A DNA stretch of 64,000 bases from Microbulbifer flavimaris. Lineage in GTDB: Bacteria > Pseudomonadota > Gammaproteobacteria > Pseudomonadales > Cellvibrionaceae. Every line of letters begins with the position of its first letter. The first letter of the stretch is position 1. Below the pieces are notes generated by a model. The model was not told the DNA's origin and made no database searches. It saw only the letters and a list, made by a program, of their open reading frames with translations. The DNA is taken from assembly GCF_001641755.2 (NCBI RefSeq), contig NZ_LRFG02000002.1, positions 372,001 through 436,000 of the forward strand, written 5' to 3'. The translations under genes and the position numbers were made by a program. Of the stretch, positions 44,703-53,566 are shown one piece after another.

Positions 44703-45836
44703 CTAGCGCTCGATATCCGTAGTGGCGGTAATCCGCCAGTCGTGCCCGACGGCACGCATATCTGTAATGGTAATCGGCAACACCGAGCCCATACGTTCGA
44801 TCGGCAGTTCAAACAGGGGCCGGGCGGTGCTGCCGAGCAGTTTGGGCGCCATATAAACGATCATTTCATCCACATGGCCGCGGTAAAGGAATTCACCGGA
44901 CAACGTGGCGCCGCTCTCCACGAGCACCTCGTTACACTGGCGCCGCGCCAGCTCCTGCAGCAAAGCCAGCAGGTCCACACGGCCGTCGGCACCGGCCGGC
45001 AGCTCGATGACTTCGGCGCCGGCCTTTTCCAGGCGCTCGCGCCGCCCGGCGTCAGCGCCCGGTGTCGTGACCACCAATGTGGGGGCATCGCCCTGCAATA
45101 TAAAGGCCCGCGCGGGCGTGCGCAGGCGGCTGTCTACGATGACCCGCAGCGGTTGCACTTCTGCCGCGGATTCTGCCGCGAGCAGCTCCAGCGCCATCTC
45201 GTCTGCGCGTACATTCAGATTCGGATTGTCGAAGCGCACCGTCTCCACCCCGGTGACAATGGCACAACTGCGGGCCCGCAGCCGCTGCACATCGGCGCGC
45301 GCCGCCGGGCCGGTCACCCACTTGGACTCACCACTGGCCATGGCGGTGCGGCCGTCGAGACTCATGGCGGACTTGCTCCGTACCAGTGGCAGCCCCAGGG
45401 TCATGCGCTTGATAAAGCCCGGGTTCAGGGCCCGGCACTGCTCTTCCAGCAACGGGCCCTCGACTTCGATGCCCGCCTCTTTCAGCTTCTGCAGACCACT
45501 GCCGGAGACAGCCGGATTCGGATCTTCCATGCCGTACACTACCCGGGCGACCCCCGCCTGGATCAGCGCGTCGGCGCAGGGACCGGTCTTGCCGGTGTGC
45601 GAGCAGGGCTCCAGCGTGACATAGACAGTGGCGCCGCGGGCCCGGTCGCCGGCATCCGCCAGCGCCTCGATCTCCGCATGGGGCAGCCCGGCACGGCGGT
45701 GCCAGCCCTCGCCGAGGATGTTACCTGCGGCATCAGCAACCACGCTGCCGACGCGGGGGTTGGGCATGGTGGTAAAAAGACCGCGCTCGGCCAGCTGGAT
45801 TGCACGGGCCATCAATTCCTGTGGGGAAAAGCTCAT
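44703..45836 (-). CDS. ribD: Bifunctional riboflavin deaminase/reductase
   Basis: RibD of 377 residues. The N-terminal deaminase domain has the zinc motif [11 protein letters not shown] and [16 protein letters not shown]; the C-terminal reductase domain begins about residue 150 with [28 protein letters not shown] (in parts). The enzyme carries out the second and third steps from the pyrimidine made by RibA. Its ATG overlaps the nrdR stop (ATGA type, 4 bp), so it is translationally coupled to nrdR. Confidence 0.96.
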   Translation of the reverse strand: MSFSPQELMARAIQLAERGLFTTMPNPRVGSVVADAAGNILGEGWHRRAGLPHAEIEALADAGDRARGATVYVTLEPCSHTGKTGPCADALIQAGVARVVYGMEDPNPAVSGSGLQKLKEAGIEVEGPLLEEQCRALNPGFIKRMTLGLPLVRSKSAMSLDGRTAMASGESKWVTGPAARADVQRLRARSCAIVTGVETVRFDNPNLNVRADEMALELLAAESAAEVQPLRVIVDSRLRTPARAFILQGDAPTLVVTTPGADAGRRERLEKAGAEVIELPAGADGRVDLLALLQELARRQCNEVLVESGATLSGEFLYRGHVDEMIVYMAPKLLGSTARPLFELPIERMGSVLPITITDMRAVGHDWRITATTDIER

Positions 45837-46303
45837 GGTGTCTCCGTGCGCTTCTTGGTGGTCAGGCGGTCGATCTCTTCCGCAAATTCACTGACATCCT
45901 CAAACCGACGATAGACGGAAGCAAAGCGCACGTACGCGACCTGGTCCAGCTCCCGCAACTGCTCCATCACCAGCTCGCCGACGGTGCGGGCCGGCAGCTC
46001 ACGCTCACCGGTGGCCTGCAGGGCGTGCTTGATCTGGGCCACTGCGGACTCCACGCGCTCGGTGCTGACCGGGCGTTTCTCTACTGCCCGCTGGATACCG
46101 GCGCGGAGCTTGTCCTCGTTAAACGGCTCACGCTGGCCGTTTTCCTTGATGACGCGGGGTAGCAACAGTTCGGCGGTTTCGAAGGTGGTAAAACGCTCGT
46201 GGCAATCGAGACACTCGCGCCGCCGGCGCACCTGGTCGCCCTCGGCCACGAGGCGCGAATCGACCACCTTGGTTTCTTCTGCGCCGCAGAAAGGACAGTG
46301 CAT
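45833..46303 (-). CDS. nrdR: Ribonucleotide reductase repressor NrdR
   Basis: Zinc-ribbon/ATP-cone repressor of 156 residues that senses nucleotide levels and represses nrd genes. The zinc ribbon is [17 protein letters not shown]...CLDCHERF and the ATP cone begins at [22 protein letters not shown]. First gene of the nrdR-ribD-ribE-ribBX-ribH-nusB-thiL-pgpA block, a conserved gammaproteobacterial order. No NrdR box was recognised in this window. Confidence 0.97.
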   Translation of the reverse strand: MHCPFCGAEETKVVDSRLVAEGDQVRRRRECLDCHERFTTFETAELLLPRVIKENGQREPFNEDKLRAGIQRAVEKRPVSTERVESAVAQIKHALQATGERELPARTVGELVMEQLRELDQVAYVRFASVYRRFEDVSEFAEEIDRLTTKKRTETP

Positions 46304-46390
46304 GGGAGTTAGGCCCTTGGGGAAATGGGCCGCAGTTTACCATAGCCGGCGCCCGACAGGGCGCCGATAGATCGCGGGCAAAAGCCGTGA

Positions 46391-47488
46391 TTACAGGTTT
46401 TCGCGCTCGATGATGCGCTGCCAGAGCCGGTGGCGCAGGGCCAGCACGCGGCTCTTGGTTGGCTTGGGGATCCAGGAGTTGGCGAGACTCTGCGAATCCG
46501 GGTAGACAACGGGATTGCGCAACAGCTCTGGATCCACCAACCCGCGGGCTTCCAGGTTGGCATTGGCAAACTGGGTCTCATTGGTGATTTTGGCGATCAC
46601 CTCCGGGCGCAGCAGGTAGCTGAGGAACTGGTAGGCGTCACTCTTGTTAAGGGCGTTACTGGGTATCGCCAGCACATCGATCCAGAGCGGGAAGCCCTCG
46701 CGCGGGGTGATGTAGCGAATATCAAACGGCTGGCCCGCCTCCCGCGCCATCTCCTGCGCTTCGAGAATGTCACCGTTCCAGCCATGCACCATGCAGTGTT
46801 TGCCACTGGCCAGGTTTTCCACGTAATCACCGGAGTCAAAATCCGTCACATGCAAGCGCACCTTGGCCAGCAGGTTAGCCACCATGTACTGGTGCGCCAT
46901 GCTCATGCTGTTCGGGTCTTTGTCGAGGAACTTGAGGCCCACATCAAAAATCTCTTCCGGCGAGCGCATCAGGGTTACGCCGCAGTGGTCGAGTAGTGCG
47001 AGGCGATCAGGATCGAAGAGCAGATCCCAGCTGTCCTCGGGCAGGCGGCCACCAAAGGCTTTCTGCACTGCCTGCACGTTGTAACCAATACCTACTGTGC
47101 CCCACAGGTAGGGGAAGGCGTATTTATTTTCTGGATCTGAATAATGCAGCCGCTGCATGAATGAAGGGTCGTTACGCCCCCAGCCCGTCAAGCGGTTGCG
47201 ATCGAGCGGCTCCAGCAGGCCGGCACTGATATAGCTGGCGATGTTGTCAGAGCCCGGCACAATCACATCGAAACGCTTGCCCTCGTCGATCCACATCTGC
47301 TCGAGCTCTTCAATATCATCGAACTCGGTGTAGTGGACTTTGATCCCGGTCTCCGCCTCGAACTCTGCCAGTGTGTCCTCGGCGATATAGTAAGACCAGT
47401 TCGCAACATGCAGCTCCCTGGCGTCGACCTGCAGGGCAGCAGCCAGTGTCAGCAGAAGTGCGTACGTGAGCAATTTCAGCGCTTGCAT
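46391..47488 (-). CDS. PotD/PotF-like polyamine-binding protein
   Basis: Periplasmic solute-binding protein of 365 residues from the ATG at 47488, with AGGAGG exactly placed before it. A signal peptide (about 1-22, ending LQVDA) is followed by ELHVANWSYYIAEDTLAEFEAETGIKVHYTEF, the classic PotD/PotF start, and later PYLWGTVGIGYN and AYQFLSYLLRPEVIAKI. The family binds spermidine or putrescine, yet no ABC permease or ATPase genes are nearby, so it is an orphan receptor here. Downstream of a flavin amine oxidase on the same strand, which suggests a polyamine-catabolism theme. Confidence 0.9.
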   Translation of the reverse strand: MQALKLLTYALLLTLAAALQVDARELHVANWSYYIAEDTLAEFEAETGIKVHYTEFDDIEELEQMWIDEGKRFDVIVPGSDNIASYISAGLLEPLDRNRLTGWGRNDPSFMQRLHYSDPENKYAFPYLWGTVGIGYNVQAVQKAFGGRLPEDSWDLLFDPDRLALLDHCGVTLMRSPEEIFDVGLKFLDKDPNSMSMAHQYMVANLLAKVRLHVTDFDSGDYVENLASGKHCMVHGWNGDILEAQEMAREAGQPFDIRYITPREGFPLWIDVLAIPSNALNKSDAYQFLSYLLRPEVIAKITNETQFANANLEARGLVDPELLRNPVVYPDSQSLANSWIPKPTKSRVLALRHRLWQRIIERENL

Positions 47489-47594
47489 GATGTCCTCCTG
47501 TTTGCGGGCCAGCAAAGATTTTTCAGCGGCACCGCAACCGACCTCGGGCGCTCCGGCCGGTCGTCCAGTCCGAGTGAAAACGCCACTCGGCAGA

Positions 47595-47630
47595 AAAGCC
47601 TGTGGCCCTCACCCAGGTGAGAGCCACAGT
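47595..47630 (-). terminator. Hairpin between amine oxidase and binding-protein genes
   Basis: CTGTGGC (47600-47606) pairs with GCCACAG (47623-47629), with CTCAC/GTGAG inside around a CCAG loop. On the minus strand it is followed by GCTTTTC. It may end or reduce read-through from the amine oxidase gene. Confidence 0.6.
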
Positions 47631-47707
47631 TTACATCGTTTTTATTCAGGAGCTGCCAGCCGACGCCGGCAACTCCTGCCTCTCCCACTTCGATTGCGGG
47701 AGGCTGG

Positions 47708-49378
47708 TCAACCCTGGTGAATCTCCTGGGCAGCACGCTCACCGGTGCTGATGGCACCGTCGATATAGCCGAACATTTCCAGTGCGGTGTGCTCACCACA
47801 GAAGTGGATGTTGCCTTCCTTCAGGCCAGCAGCGCCCCACCATTCGGTGTAGTCACCGAAGGTCTGGGTTGAGTAAGAGCCCTTGGACCAGGGGTTGGCA
47901 GCCCATTTGGACAGCATGGCCTTGCCGGTAAAGGCGGCGCTGGTACCCGGGAATACGTTGTCGACGATTCCAAAGAAGTGATTCAGGTCCTCGGAGGACG
48001 GCGCCGCAAACGGGGTGTCACCGCCGATCTGCTTGCCATAGTCACCACCAAAGAAGTTCACCAGGATACCGTCGGTGGAACCGGTGATGGAGGTGGAATC
48101 CCAGGTGTCGAACAGCTCCGGACGGCCCACATAAGTGACGCCATTCGGGGTGAACTGCTGACCGTTGATCACGCTCGGCTGGGTCCAGGGTCGGGTGGCG
48201 CCGTGGATGGCCAGCTTACCGTTGGAACCAAACGCCATACGCTCGATGGCCATGCGCTTCTGCGGGCGGAAACCGTTATAGATGCGCGGATCGATATCCA
48301 CGTCTTTCAATACGGAGAACGGCATCGCCAGCACCAGGCGATCGCAATTGTATTCGTAACCGTCTTCGAAGCTCAGCTGGTAGGGGCCGTCCAGGTCACC
48401 CTTGATGGCCACCAGCTTGCGACCGGTTTCGATGGTGCCCTCCGGCAGCTCCTCGACCATACGGGTTACCAGCTGGTCGTTACCGCCGGCAATGCGGAAG
48501 CGCTCATCGGTGCCCGCCAGGGGCAGTGCGGTATTGATAGGGTTCCATGCCAGCAGGTAAATCAAGTTCAGCGCGGTGGTGTGCTCCGGCTGAATGCCGT
48601 ACTCGGCAACGATGTCCGCCTGGAAAACCTGGCCCATATTGGAGTTGGCACCGATACCCACGTGATCCAGCCAGCTGTTTACATCGATGTAGTCCAGCTC
48701 GCGGTGGAAGGCGTTATTCCACTCGTATGTCGGTACCCACGGCGCATCCTGCTGGGCGCGTTTGAAGATCTTGTAGACCTCGCGCCACTCCTCATTGAGC
48801 TGGTGCTCGGTATAGCGCTGGCCATTCACGTAGTAGAGCTCGTTGCCACCAGGCACCGCGTTGCCGTTTACGTCTTCGACATCCAGGCCGAGATTGTTGG
48901 CCAGGTTGCGGGCGTAGCTGTGCTCGGTAGAGATCAGCTCACCACCGCGCTCAACCGGGCGGCCGAAGATACTGCGGTTGGTATTCACGCGGCCACCGAG
49001 GCGAGTATTGCCCTCGAAAACCTTGGAGGTGGCACGGTTGTACTGGTAAAGGCGGTGGGCACAGCGGATACCGGCAATACCGCCACCGATAATGGCCACA
49101 CGCCCAGGATCAGTGGCGCCCCCGGCAATCGCCTGTGCAGGACGGGATACCGTGCTCGCAGCGCCTGCAGTACCCAGCACCGCCGCACCCAGGCCCAGCT
49201 GCTTGAGGAACTGGCGACGCCCCTCTTCCGAGGCATTCTTGCCAGCGAACTTGGTACCCTCGTTGATGATGTCGAGACTCTCGTCGGCGGAGATGCCGGT
49301 CTTGTCGGAGAGTTCTTCGGCAGCGCTCAGACGGCGCAGGAGCCCCGCGATGGAGGACTGGGACTTTCGGCTCTTCAT
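47708..49378 (-). CDS. Flavin amine oxidase with internal Tat signal
   Basis: FAD-dependent amine oxidase (monoamine/polyamine oxidase family) of 556 residues. A twin-arginine motif RRQFLKQLGLGAAVLGTAG lies at residues 54-72, unusually deep, after a polar N-terminal stretch (SSIAGLLRRLSAAEELSDKT). The FAD dinucleotide fold is VAIIGGGIAGIRCAHRLYQ at about 94-112, and the C-terminal FAD-covering segment is IHFCGEHTALEMFGYIDGAISTGERAAQEI. Export by Tat would place folded enzyme with FAD in the periplasm. With the PotD-like gene next to it, an amine such as a polyamine is the likely substrate, but no residue fixes it. Confidence 0.9.
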   Translation of the reverse strand: MKSRKSQSSIAGLLRRLSAAEELSDKTGISADESLDIINEGTKFAGKNASEEGRRQFLKQLGLGAAVLGTAGAASTVSRPAQAIAGGATDPGRVAIIGGGIAGIRCAHRLYQYNRATSKVFEGNTRLGGRVNTNRSIFGRPVERGGELISTEHSYARNLANNLGLDVEDVNGNAVPGGNELYYVNGQRYTEHQLNEEWREVYKIFKRAQQDAPWVPTYEWNNAFHRELDYIDVNSWLDHVGIGANSNMGQVFQADIVAEYGIQPEHTTALNLIYLLAWNPINTALPLAGTDERFRIAGGNDQLVTRMVEELPEGTIETGRKLVAIKGDLDGPYQLSFEDGYEYNCDRLVLAMPFSVLKDVDIDPRIYNGFRPQKRMAIERMAFGSNGKLAIHGATRPWTQPSVINGQQFTPNGVTYVGRPELFDTWDSTSITGSTDGILVNFFGGDYGKQIGGDTPFAAPSSEDLNHFFGIVDNVFPGTSAAFTGKAMLSKWAANPWSKGSYSTQTFGDYTEWWGAAGLKEGNIHFCGEHTALEMFGYIDGAISTGERAAQEIHQG

Positions 49379-49725
49379 TTTCTTCTTCCTAAAGCCAGTA
49401 AGTTTCCGACCCCCGAACCGCGGGGCCGCTGGTGAATCTGATCCTTAACGCTGAGCACAAGCTGCGCGTCCGGGAGGAATAGCTTCCCAACGCCTCTGCA
49501 GTCATCGCGATATCAGGCTTATTTTTTATTCAGATTAGAAATATGTTGCGCTAGATTCTACATAACTGCCCGAAAAAATCGAACAATGATTCGAAAAAGT
49601 TCACAAATTGAAAAATTCCTGAGAACAGAAAACTCGTCGCGGGACGGCGGATAGCCGGCGGAAAGGGAGGCAAGATGGGCAGGGAAGCTTTGAGCAGCGG
49701 AAAGGCGGATGCGCCCAACAGGACA
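49379..49725. other. Intergenic region, promoter of amine oxidase
   Basis: About 350 bp without a gene. The segment 49500-49620 is distinctly AT-rich and probably holds the leftward promoter of the amine oxidase gene. No motif is strong enough to name. Confidence 0.45.
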
Positions 49726-49728
49726 AAA

Positions 49729-49755
49729 AAAAGCGGCTCATTGAGCCGCTTTTTG
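49729..49755. terminator. Bidirectional terminator after glyA
   Basis: AGCGGCTCA (49732-49740) pairs with TGAGCCGCT (49742-49750), flanked by an A run on the left and TTTTT on the right. It ends glyA on the minus strand. Confidence 0.9.
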
Positions 49756-49771
49756 ACCGAACAGAAAAGGA

Positions 49772-51040
49772 TCAGCCTTTCTTGTACACGGGGAACCTGG
49801 CGCAGACATCCAGGACCTTCTGCTTCACTTCCTCGATAGTCGCCTCGGCCTTACCTTGCTCCAGCGCGTCCAGCACATCACAGATCCAGTGAGTGAGCTG
49901 TTTGGTCTCTTCCACACCGAAGCCGCGGGTGGTGATGGCCGGAGTGCCGACACGCAGGCCGCTGGTGATAAAGGGCGAGCGCGGATCGTTGGGCACCGCA
50001 TTCTTGTTCACGGTAATGTTGGCACGGCCCAGGGCCTCGTCTGCATCCTTACCGGTGTACTCCTTGCCGATCAGGTCCACCAGCATCAGGTGGTCGTCGG
50101 TACCGCCGGAAACGATGTTGATACCGCGATCCAGGAAGGTCTCCGCCATAGCGCGAGCATTTTCCACCACCTTCTTCTGGTAAGCCTTGTACTCGGGGCT
50201 CATGGCCTCTTTAAAGGCGACTGCCTTGGCGGCAATCACATGCATCAACGGGCCGCCCTGGCCGCCCGGGAATACCGCAGAGTTGAGTTTCTTCTCGATC
50301 TCGGCGTTGGCGCGGGCCAGGATGATGCCACCACGCGGACCGCGCAGGGTCTTGTGGGTGGTGGAGGTTACGACATCGGCGTAGGGCAGCGGCGACGGAT
50401 ACTCACCGGCGGCAACCAGGCCGGCCACGTGGGCCATGTCCACCAGCAGGTAGGCGCCCACTTTGTCCGCGATCTCGCGGAAGCGCGCCCAGTCCATGAT
50501 GCGGCTGTAGGCGGAGAAACCACCGACAATCATTTTCGGCTTGTGCTCCAGCGCCAGGCGCTCCACTTCCTCGTAGTCGATCTCACTGGTTTCCGGGTTC
50601 AGGCCGTACTGGACCGCGTTATAGGTCTTGCCGGAGAAATTCACACGGGCACCGTGGGTCAGGTGGCCGCCGTGAGCCAGGCTCATGCCCAGCACAGTAT
50701 CGCCCGGTTCGCACAGCGCCTGGTAGACCGCGGCGTTGGCCTGGGAGCCGGAATGCGGCTGCACGTTGGCGTAGTCGGCGCCAAACAGCTCCTTGGCCCG
50801 CTCGATCGCCAGCACTTCCACCTTGTCTACAAACTCACAACCACCGTAATAGCGCTTACCCGGGTAGCCCTCGGCGTACTTGTTGGTCATGGAGCTGCCC
50901 TGAGCTTCCATCACCATCGGGCTGGTGTAGTTCTCGGAGGCAATCAGCTCGATATGCTCTTCCTGGCGACGATTCTCTTCCTCGATGGCTCCCCAGACTT
51001 CCGGGTCAAAGGAGGAAAGTGTGACTGATGAATCAAACAT
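49772..51040 (-). CDS. glyA: Serine hydroxymethyltransferase
   Basis: PLP enzyme of 422 residues interconverting serine and glycine with tetrahydrofolate, the main source of one-carbon units. Family landmarks: [52 protein letters not shown], and the Schiff-base lysine segment [15 protein letters not shown]. The start [16 protein letters not shown] at 51040 is standard for marine gammaproteobacteria. Single gene with its own promoter and terminator. A leader of about 140 nt separates the -10 candidate from the ATG; I see no riboswitch fold in it. Confidence 0.97.
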   Translation of the reverse strand: MFDSSVTLSSFDPEVWGAIEEENRRQEEHIELIASENYTSPMVMEAQGSSMTNKYAEGYPGKRYYGGCEFVDKVEVLAIERAKELFGADYANVQPHSGSQANAAVYQALCEPGDTVLGMSLAHGGHLTHGARVNFSGKTYNAVQYGLNPETSEIDYEEVERLALEHKPKMIVGGFSAYSRIMDWARFREIADKVGAYLLVDMAHVAGLVAAGEYPSPLPYADVVTSTTHKTLRGPRGGIILARANAEIEKKLNSAVFPGGQGGPLMHVIAAKAVAFKEAMSPEYKAYQKKVVENARAMAETFLDRGINIVSGGTDDHLMLVDLIGKEYTGKDADEALGRANITVNKNAVPNDPRSPFITSGLRVGTPAITTRGFGVEETKQLTHWICDVLDALEQGKAEATIEEVKQKVLDVCARFPVYKKG

Positions 51041-51187
51041 GGTTTTCCCTCGGTAAAGCGAGCTGATGACTGACTGGATCTAACGGGAGCGGCCACACCA
51101 CGGGGCCGGGATCGCAAGGGCCGCTGAATGCAGAGCCATGCGGGCCGGAGCCGCTACCGAAAACTTGGGTATTTTAGAAAGGCGCGC

Positions 51188-51193
51188 ATTGTA
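51188..51193 (-). promoter_or_regulatory. glyA -10 candidate
   Basis: TGTACAATG on the minus strand gives an extended -10 (TACAAT). No good -35 is visible at the right distance. Position fits a leader of about 140 nt for glyA. Confidence 0.4.
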
Positions 51194-51225
51194 CACCAAG
51201 GTGGGGGCCAGTGCGCCAGAACGAA

Positions 51226-51247
51226 AACGCGGCCCGGAGGCCGCGTT
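51226..51247 (-). terminator. Terminator of OMP gene
   Basis: AACGCGGCC (51226-51234) pairs with GGCCGCGTT (51239-51247), followed on the minus strand by TTTTCGTT. Confidence 0.85.
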
Positions 51248-51258
51248 GAGGGGGCAGT

Positions 51259-51756
51259 TTAGAAGGTCAGGGTCATGGTGCCGGACCAGAAACCGATGTC
51301 TTCCTCGATCATGGTGTACTCCAGCTCCACATTGGTATTCGGGCTCATGTCCAAGCCGATGCCACCACCCAGGGAGATGCCGGTGTCATCGCTGCTGGCG
51401 CTGCCGACAGTCACGTCTTCATACAGCAGGCCAAAACGGCCCTTGAAGTAGATATCGCCGTAGGAGCGGTAGGTGCCGTAACCGGCCAGGGTCTGCACGT
51501 CGACGTCCACATCGTTGTCGAATACGTCCGCTTCACCGCTGATCAGGGAGTTGGTGTATTCGGCCTCAAAGCCCCAGCCGGACGGCAGGGTGTAACCGCC
51601 ACGCAGGCCGACGTTGATCGGGCTGTCGGCATTGCGGAAGTCGATATCCATCAGGCCGGCGGTCGCGCCCCAGTAAGCAGTGCCCTGGCTCTGGGCGTTG
51701 ACGCCAGCAGAGCAGGCCAGCAGCAGCGCCGCGGCGCCAGTCGTAATCTTACGCAT
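51259..51756 (-). CDS. Small outer-membrane beta-barrel protein
   Basis: Protein of 165 residues from the ATG at 51756 (MRKITTGAAALLLACSAGVNAQ). A signal peptide of about 22 residues precedes an eight-stranded OMP-like barrel: alternating strands such as GTAYWGATAGLMDIDF, YTLPSGWGFEAEYTNSL, TYRSYGDIYFKGRFGLLYE and TNVELEYTMIEEDIGFWSGTMTLTF, ending in the C-terminal Phe expected for BamA recognition. Similar in size to OmpX/Ail- and porin-family proteins. Function unknown. It has its own strong terminator and sits tail-on behind glyA. Confidence 0.85.
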   Translation of the reverse strand: MRKITTGAAALLLACSAGVNAQSQGTAYWGATAGLMDIDFRNADSPINVGLRGGYTLPSGWGFEAEYTNSLISGEADVFDNDVDVDVQTLAGYGTYRSYGDIYFKGRFGLLYEDVTVGSASSDDTGISLGGGIGLDMSPNTNVELEYTMIEEDIGFWSGTMTLTF

Positions 51757-51933
51757 AGGATTTCCCCAATACTTGTTGTTCATGAAATTTGCGCGGATTC
51801 TAGCCGCGTTTCATCCCGCAGAACAGTTACCAGAGTCACAGTCGTGCGCAGTAATCGCCGCAGGGCACTCTCTGACTGCCCTCAGTCAGGATTGGTTCCC
51901 CCCGCCAAACTCCCTTTTCCGAACCCAAAATGA

Positions 51934-51959
51934 AAAGCCCGGGTACTGGCCCGGGCTTT
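51934..51959 (-). terminator. Terminator of OmpW-like gene
   Basis: AAAGCCCGGG (51934-51943) pairs with CCCGGGCTTT (51950-51959), followed on the minus strand by TCATTTTGG. Confidence 0.85.
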
Positions 51960-51978
51960 AGGAAAAAGTTCCAGGCGA

Positions 51979-52662
51979 TCAGAAGCGGTAACCGATACCC
52001 GCCATGTACACCAGGGGATCGACTTCTACATCCGCCCTGATAGAGCCCACACCCGGCACCTTCACTTCGGCGTCGGTGTCGATATCCATCCACCACACCG
52101 CCACATTGAACAACCAGCGCTGGTCCGCACCGAAGGCAAAGTCCACACCCGCTTCCGCCGCGAGGCCCACAGAGTCGCCGAGGGTCAGGTCTGCGCCGCC
52201 GCTTGCACCGAGGCCGGCAAACAGGTCGTTCGCTTCCCGGCTCACCTCTTCTTCAAAGAAAATCGTGTAATTAACTCCCAGACCGACATAGGGCTGCACA
52301 CCGGCAAGCGGCAGATCCGGGTAGTACTGCAGCAGCAGAGTCGGGGGCAGGTGCGTGGCCTCACCGAGGTCAAAAGTTTCTCCCAGTCCGGACACCGACA
52401 GATCGTGACTGAACGGACTCGCGGCTACCAGTTCCACCCCCCAGCGATTATTCAGCATCAGAGTGGCGGTGATGCCCATTGCGGAGCCGTCGTCCACATC
52501 TGCCGCTGTACCGGCCAACTCGGTATCACCCAGGGAAAGTGTGCTGGAACTCACATCGGGGCTCACAGTGGCTGCGCCACTGCGCAGGATGACTTCGCCC
52601 GGCTGGTAGGCCAGCGCCGGCGCGGTCAGAAATACGGTTGCCAGTACAGCAAGAAATCTCAT
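51979..52662 (-). CDS. ompW: OmpW-family outer-membrane protein
   Basis: Outer-membrane barrel of 227 residues from the ATG at 52662, signal peptide about 1-18 (ending PALA). Family features are AYQPGEVILRSGAATVSPD at the mature N-terminus, ATLMLNNRWGVELVAASPFSHDL, LPPTLLLQYY and the closing PLVYMAGIGYRF. OmpW forms a hydrophobic channel for small molecules; in enterobacteria its expression is tied to oxygen limitation through FNR. Here a perfect FNR box lies 136 bp upstream of the start, with a suitable -10, matching that regulation. Confidence 0.93.
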   Translation of the reverse strand: MRFLAVLATVFLTAPALAYQPGEVILRSGAATVSPDVSSSTLSLGDTELAGTAADVDDGSAMGITATLMLNNRWGVELVAASPFSHDLSVSGLGETFDLGEATHLPPTLLLQYYPDLPLAGVQPYVGLGVNYTIFFEEEVSREANDLFAGLGASGGADLTLGDSVGLAAEAGVDFAFGADQRWLFNVAVWWMDIDTDAEVKVPGVGSIRADVEVDPLVYMAGIGYRF

Positions 52663-52797
52663 TGGGTTCTCCAGTAACCTGTTCAGGATCAATCTAAATA
52701 GATCGTCCCGCCCGCTCAGAGACACCCGTTATTTTTATGTCGATGCCATCGACCCGGGCGAGACAGGGCTAGAGTAATTCCGGCTGCGATATCGTTC

Positions 52798-52811
52798 TTG
52801 ATGCAAATCAA
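52798..52811 (-). promoter_or_regulatory. FNR/Anr box upstream of ompW
   Basis: TTGATGCAAATCAA, a perfect match to TTGAT-N4-ATCAA. Reading toward ompW, TACTCT (52771-52776) lies where the -10 of a class II FNR promoter is expected, with a start near 52763. The site could also influence the divergent lipoprotein gene. Confidence 0.8.
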
Positions 52812-52965
52812 TGGCACGCCACCTCTGCAACAAATCTGCCATCAGGCAGTCACTTCCCAGCGCTCTCCTGTCACCGCCGCAATCTTAGCCATAAGACTCA
52901 GAGGGCTAGTCCGCGCTGACTGCGCGAACAAATGAAAAATAACATGATCAACAAAAGGTCCTGCC

Positions 52966-53241
52966 ATGCGTATTGCCATCCCGTTGATTTCCGCCCTGAT
53001 TTTTACTGCCTGTGCAGACAGCCCGGTTACCGAGGTAGTGACCATCAATGGCACTCTGACCGAGCGCAGCGGCCAGTGTTATGTACGCACCGATGAAAAC
53101 GGAAGCAGCATCACCCGACTGGCTGCCATGCCACAGCTGGATTACAGCGACTACCTGGGCAGAGAACTCTCCGTTGAAGGAGCGAAATGTATCAGCCCCC
53201 TGCCGCAAACTGCCTGGAACCGCGAAAAGTCAGGCTGGTGA
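52966..53241 (+). CDS. Small lipoprotein-like unknown protein
   Basis: Protein of 91 residues with a signal sequence ending in IFTAC at Cys16, a loose lipobox, so it may be a lipoprotein. The rest (VTEVVTINGTLTERSGQCYVRTDENGS) looks like a small beta domain with two more cysteines. AAAGG precedes the ATG. Its last codons overlap another small frame. It lies between ompW and the hemerythrin gene and may be part of the microaerobic group, but its function is unknown. Confidence 0.6.
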   Translation: MRIAIPLISALIFTACADSPVTEVVTINGTLTERSGQCYVRTDENGSSITRLAAMPQLDYSDYLGRELSVEGAKCISPLPQTAWNREKSGW

Positions 53242-53306
53242 ATGATGATCGACTGGAGCTGGTCTACGACTGGCAGCAGATCGACCTGGAAGACTACTTC
53301 TTTTAA
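53187..53306 (+). CDS. Overlapping 39-aa small protein
   Basis: Short gene candidate in a different frame from the lipoprotein it overlaps by 55 bp. The ATG at 53187 has GAAGGAG four bases upstream, a strong ribosome-binding site. The C-terminus reads LVNDDRLELVYDWQQIDLED, an acidic helical stretch that looks protein-like. It may instead be the original C-terminus of the lipoprotein after a frameshift. Too short to assign. Confidence 0.4.
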   Translation: MYQPPAANCLEPRKVRLVNDDRLELVYDWQQIDLEDYFF

Positions 53307-53354
53307 TTGCTCCAGCTGCCCAGCTGCCGGCACCACTTGGGGTACAAAACTGAA

Positions 53355-53543
53355 ATGCGTACCAGCCGCCGCGGCAATGGCGGGTACAACTTCTCTCCTC
53401 AGCCATCGGGATTCGCTGCTTACGACCATGCCTGGCGCAAGGAACCTCGAGTGCCGGCATCACTGAAGCGCCGATCCAACGGTGAATTGATCCAGGTCAA
53501 GCGTGTCCAGCCCCGCTCTTCCAGAATGATGGTAAATCACTAG
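53355..53543 (+). CDS. Basic 62-aa hypothetical protein
   Basis: Open frame from ATG 53355 to TAG 53541-53543, rich in Arg, Lys and Ser (PASLKRRSNGELIQVKRVQ). No family is recognised. It ends 23 bp before the hemerythrin start and overlaps a probable FNR site, so it may be an RNA leader region rather than a gene. Confidence 0.3.
   Translation: MRTSRRGNGGYNFSPQPSGFAAYDHAWRKEPRVPASLKRRSNGELIQVKRVQPRSSRMMVNH
53487..53500 (+). promoter_or_regulatory. Probable FNR half-matched box before hemerythrin gene
   Basis: TTGATCCAGGTCAA, one mismatch from TTGAT-N4-ATCAA, about 67 bp upstream of the hemerythrin ATG. The downstream -10 is weak, so the site is plausible but not certain. Confidence 0.5.
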
Positions 53544-53566
53544 CGCTGACCTCTGGGGAGATCGCC

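Noticed and set aside
47978-49435. 485-codon open frame antisense to the amine oxidase
   Set aside because: Antisense shadow of a well-supported flavin enzyme gene, with no ribosome-binding site or family features.
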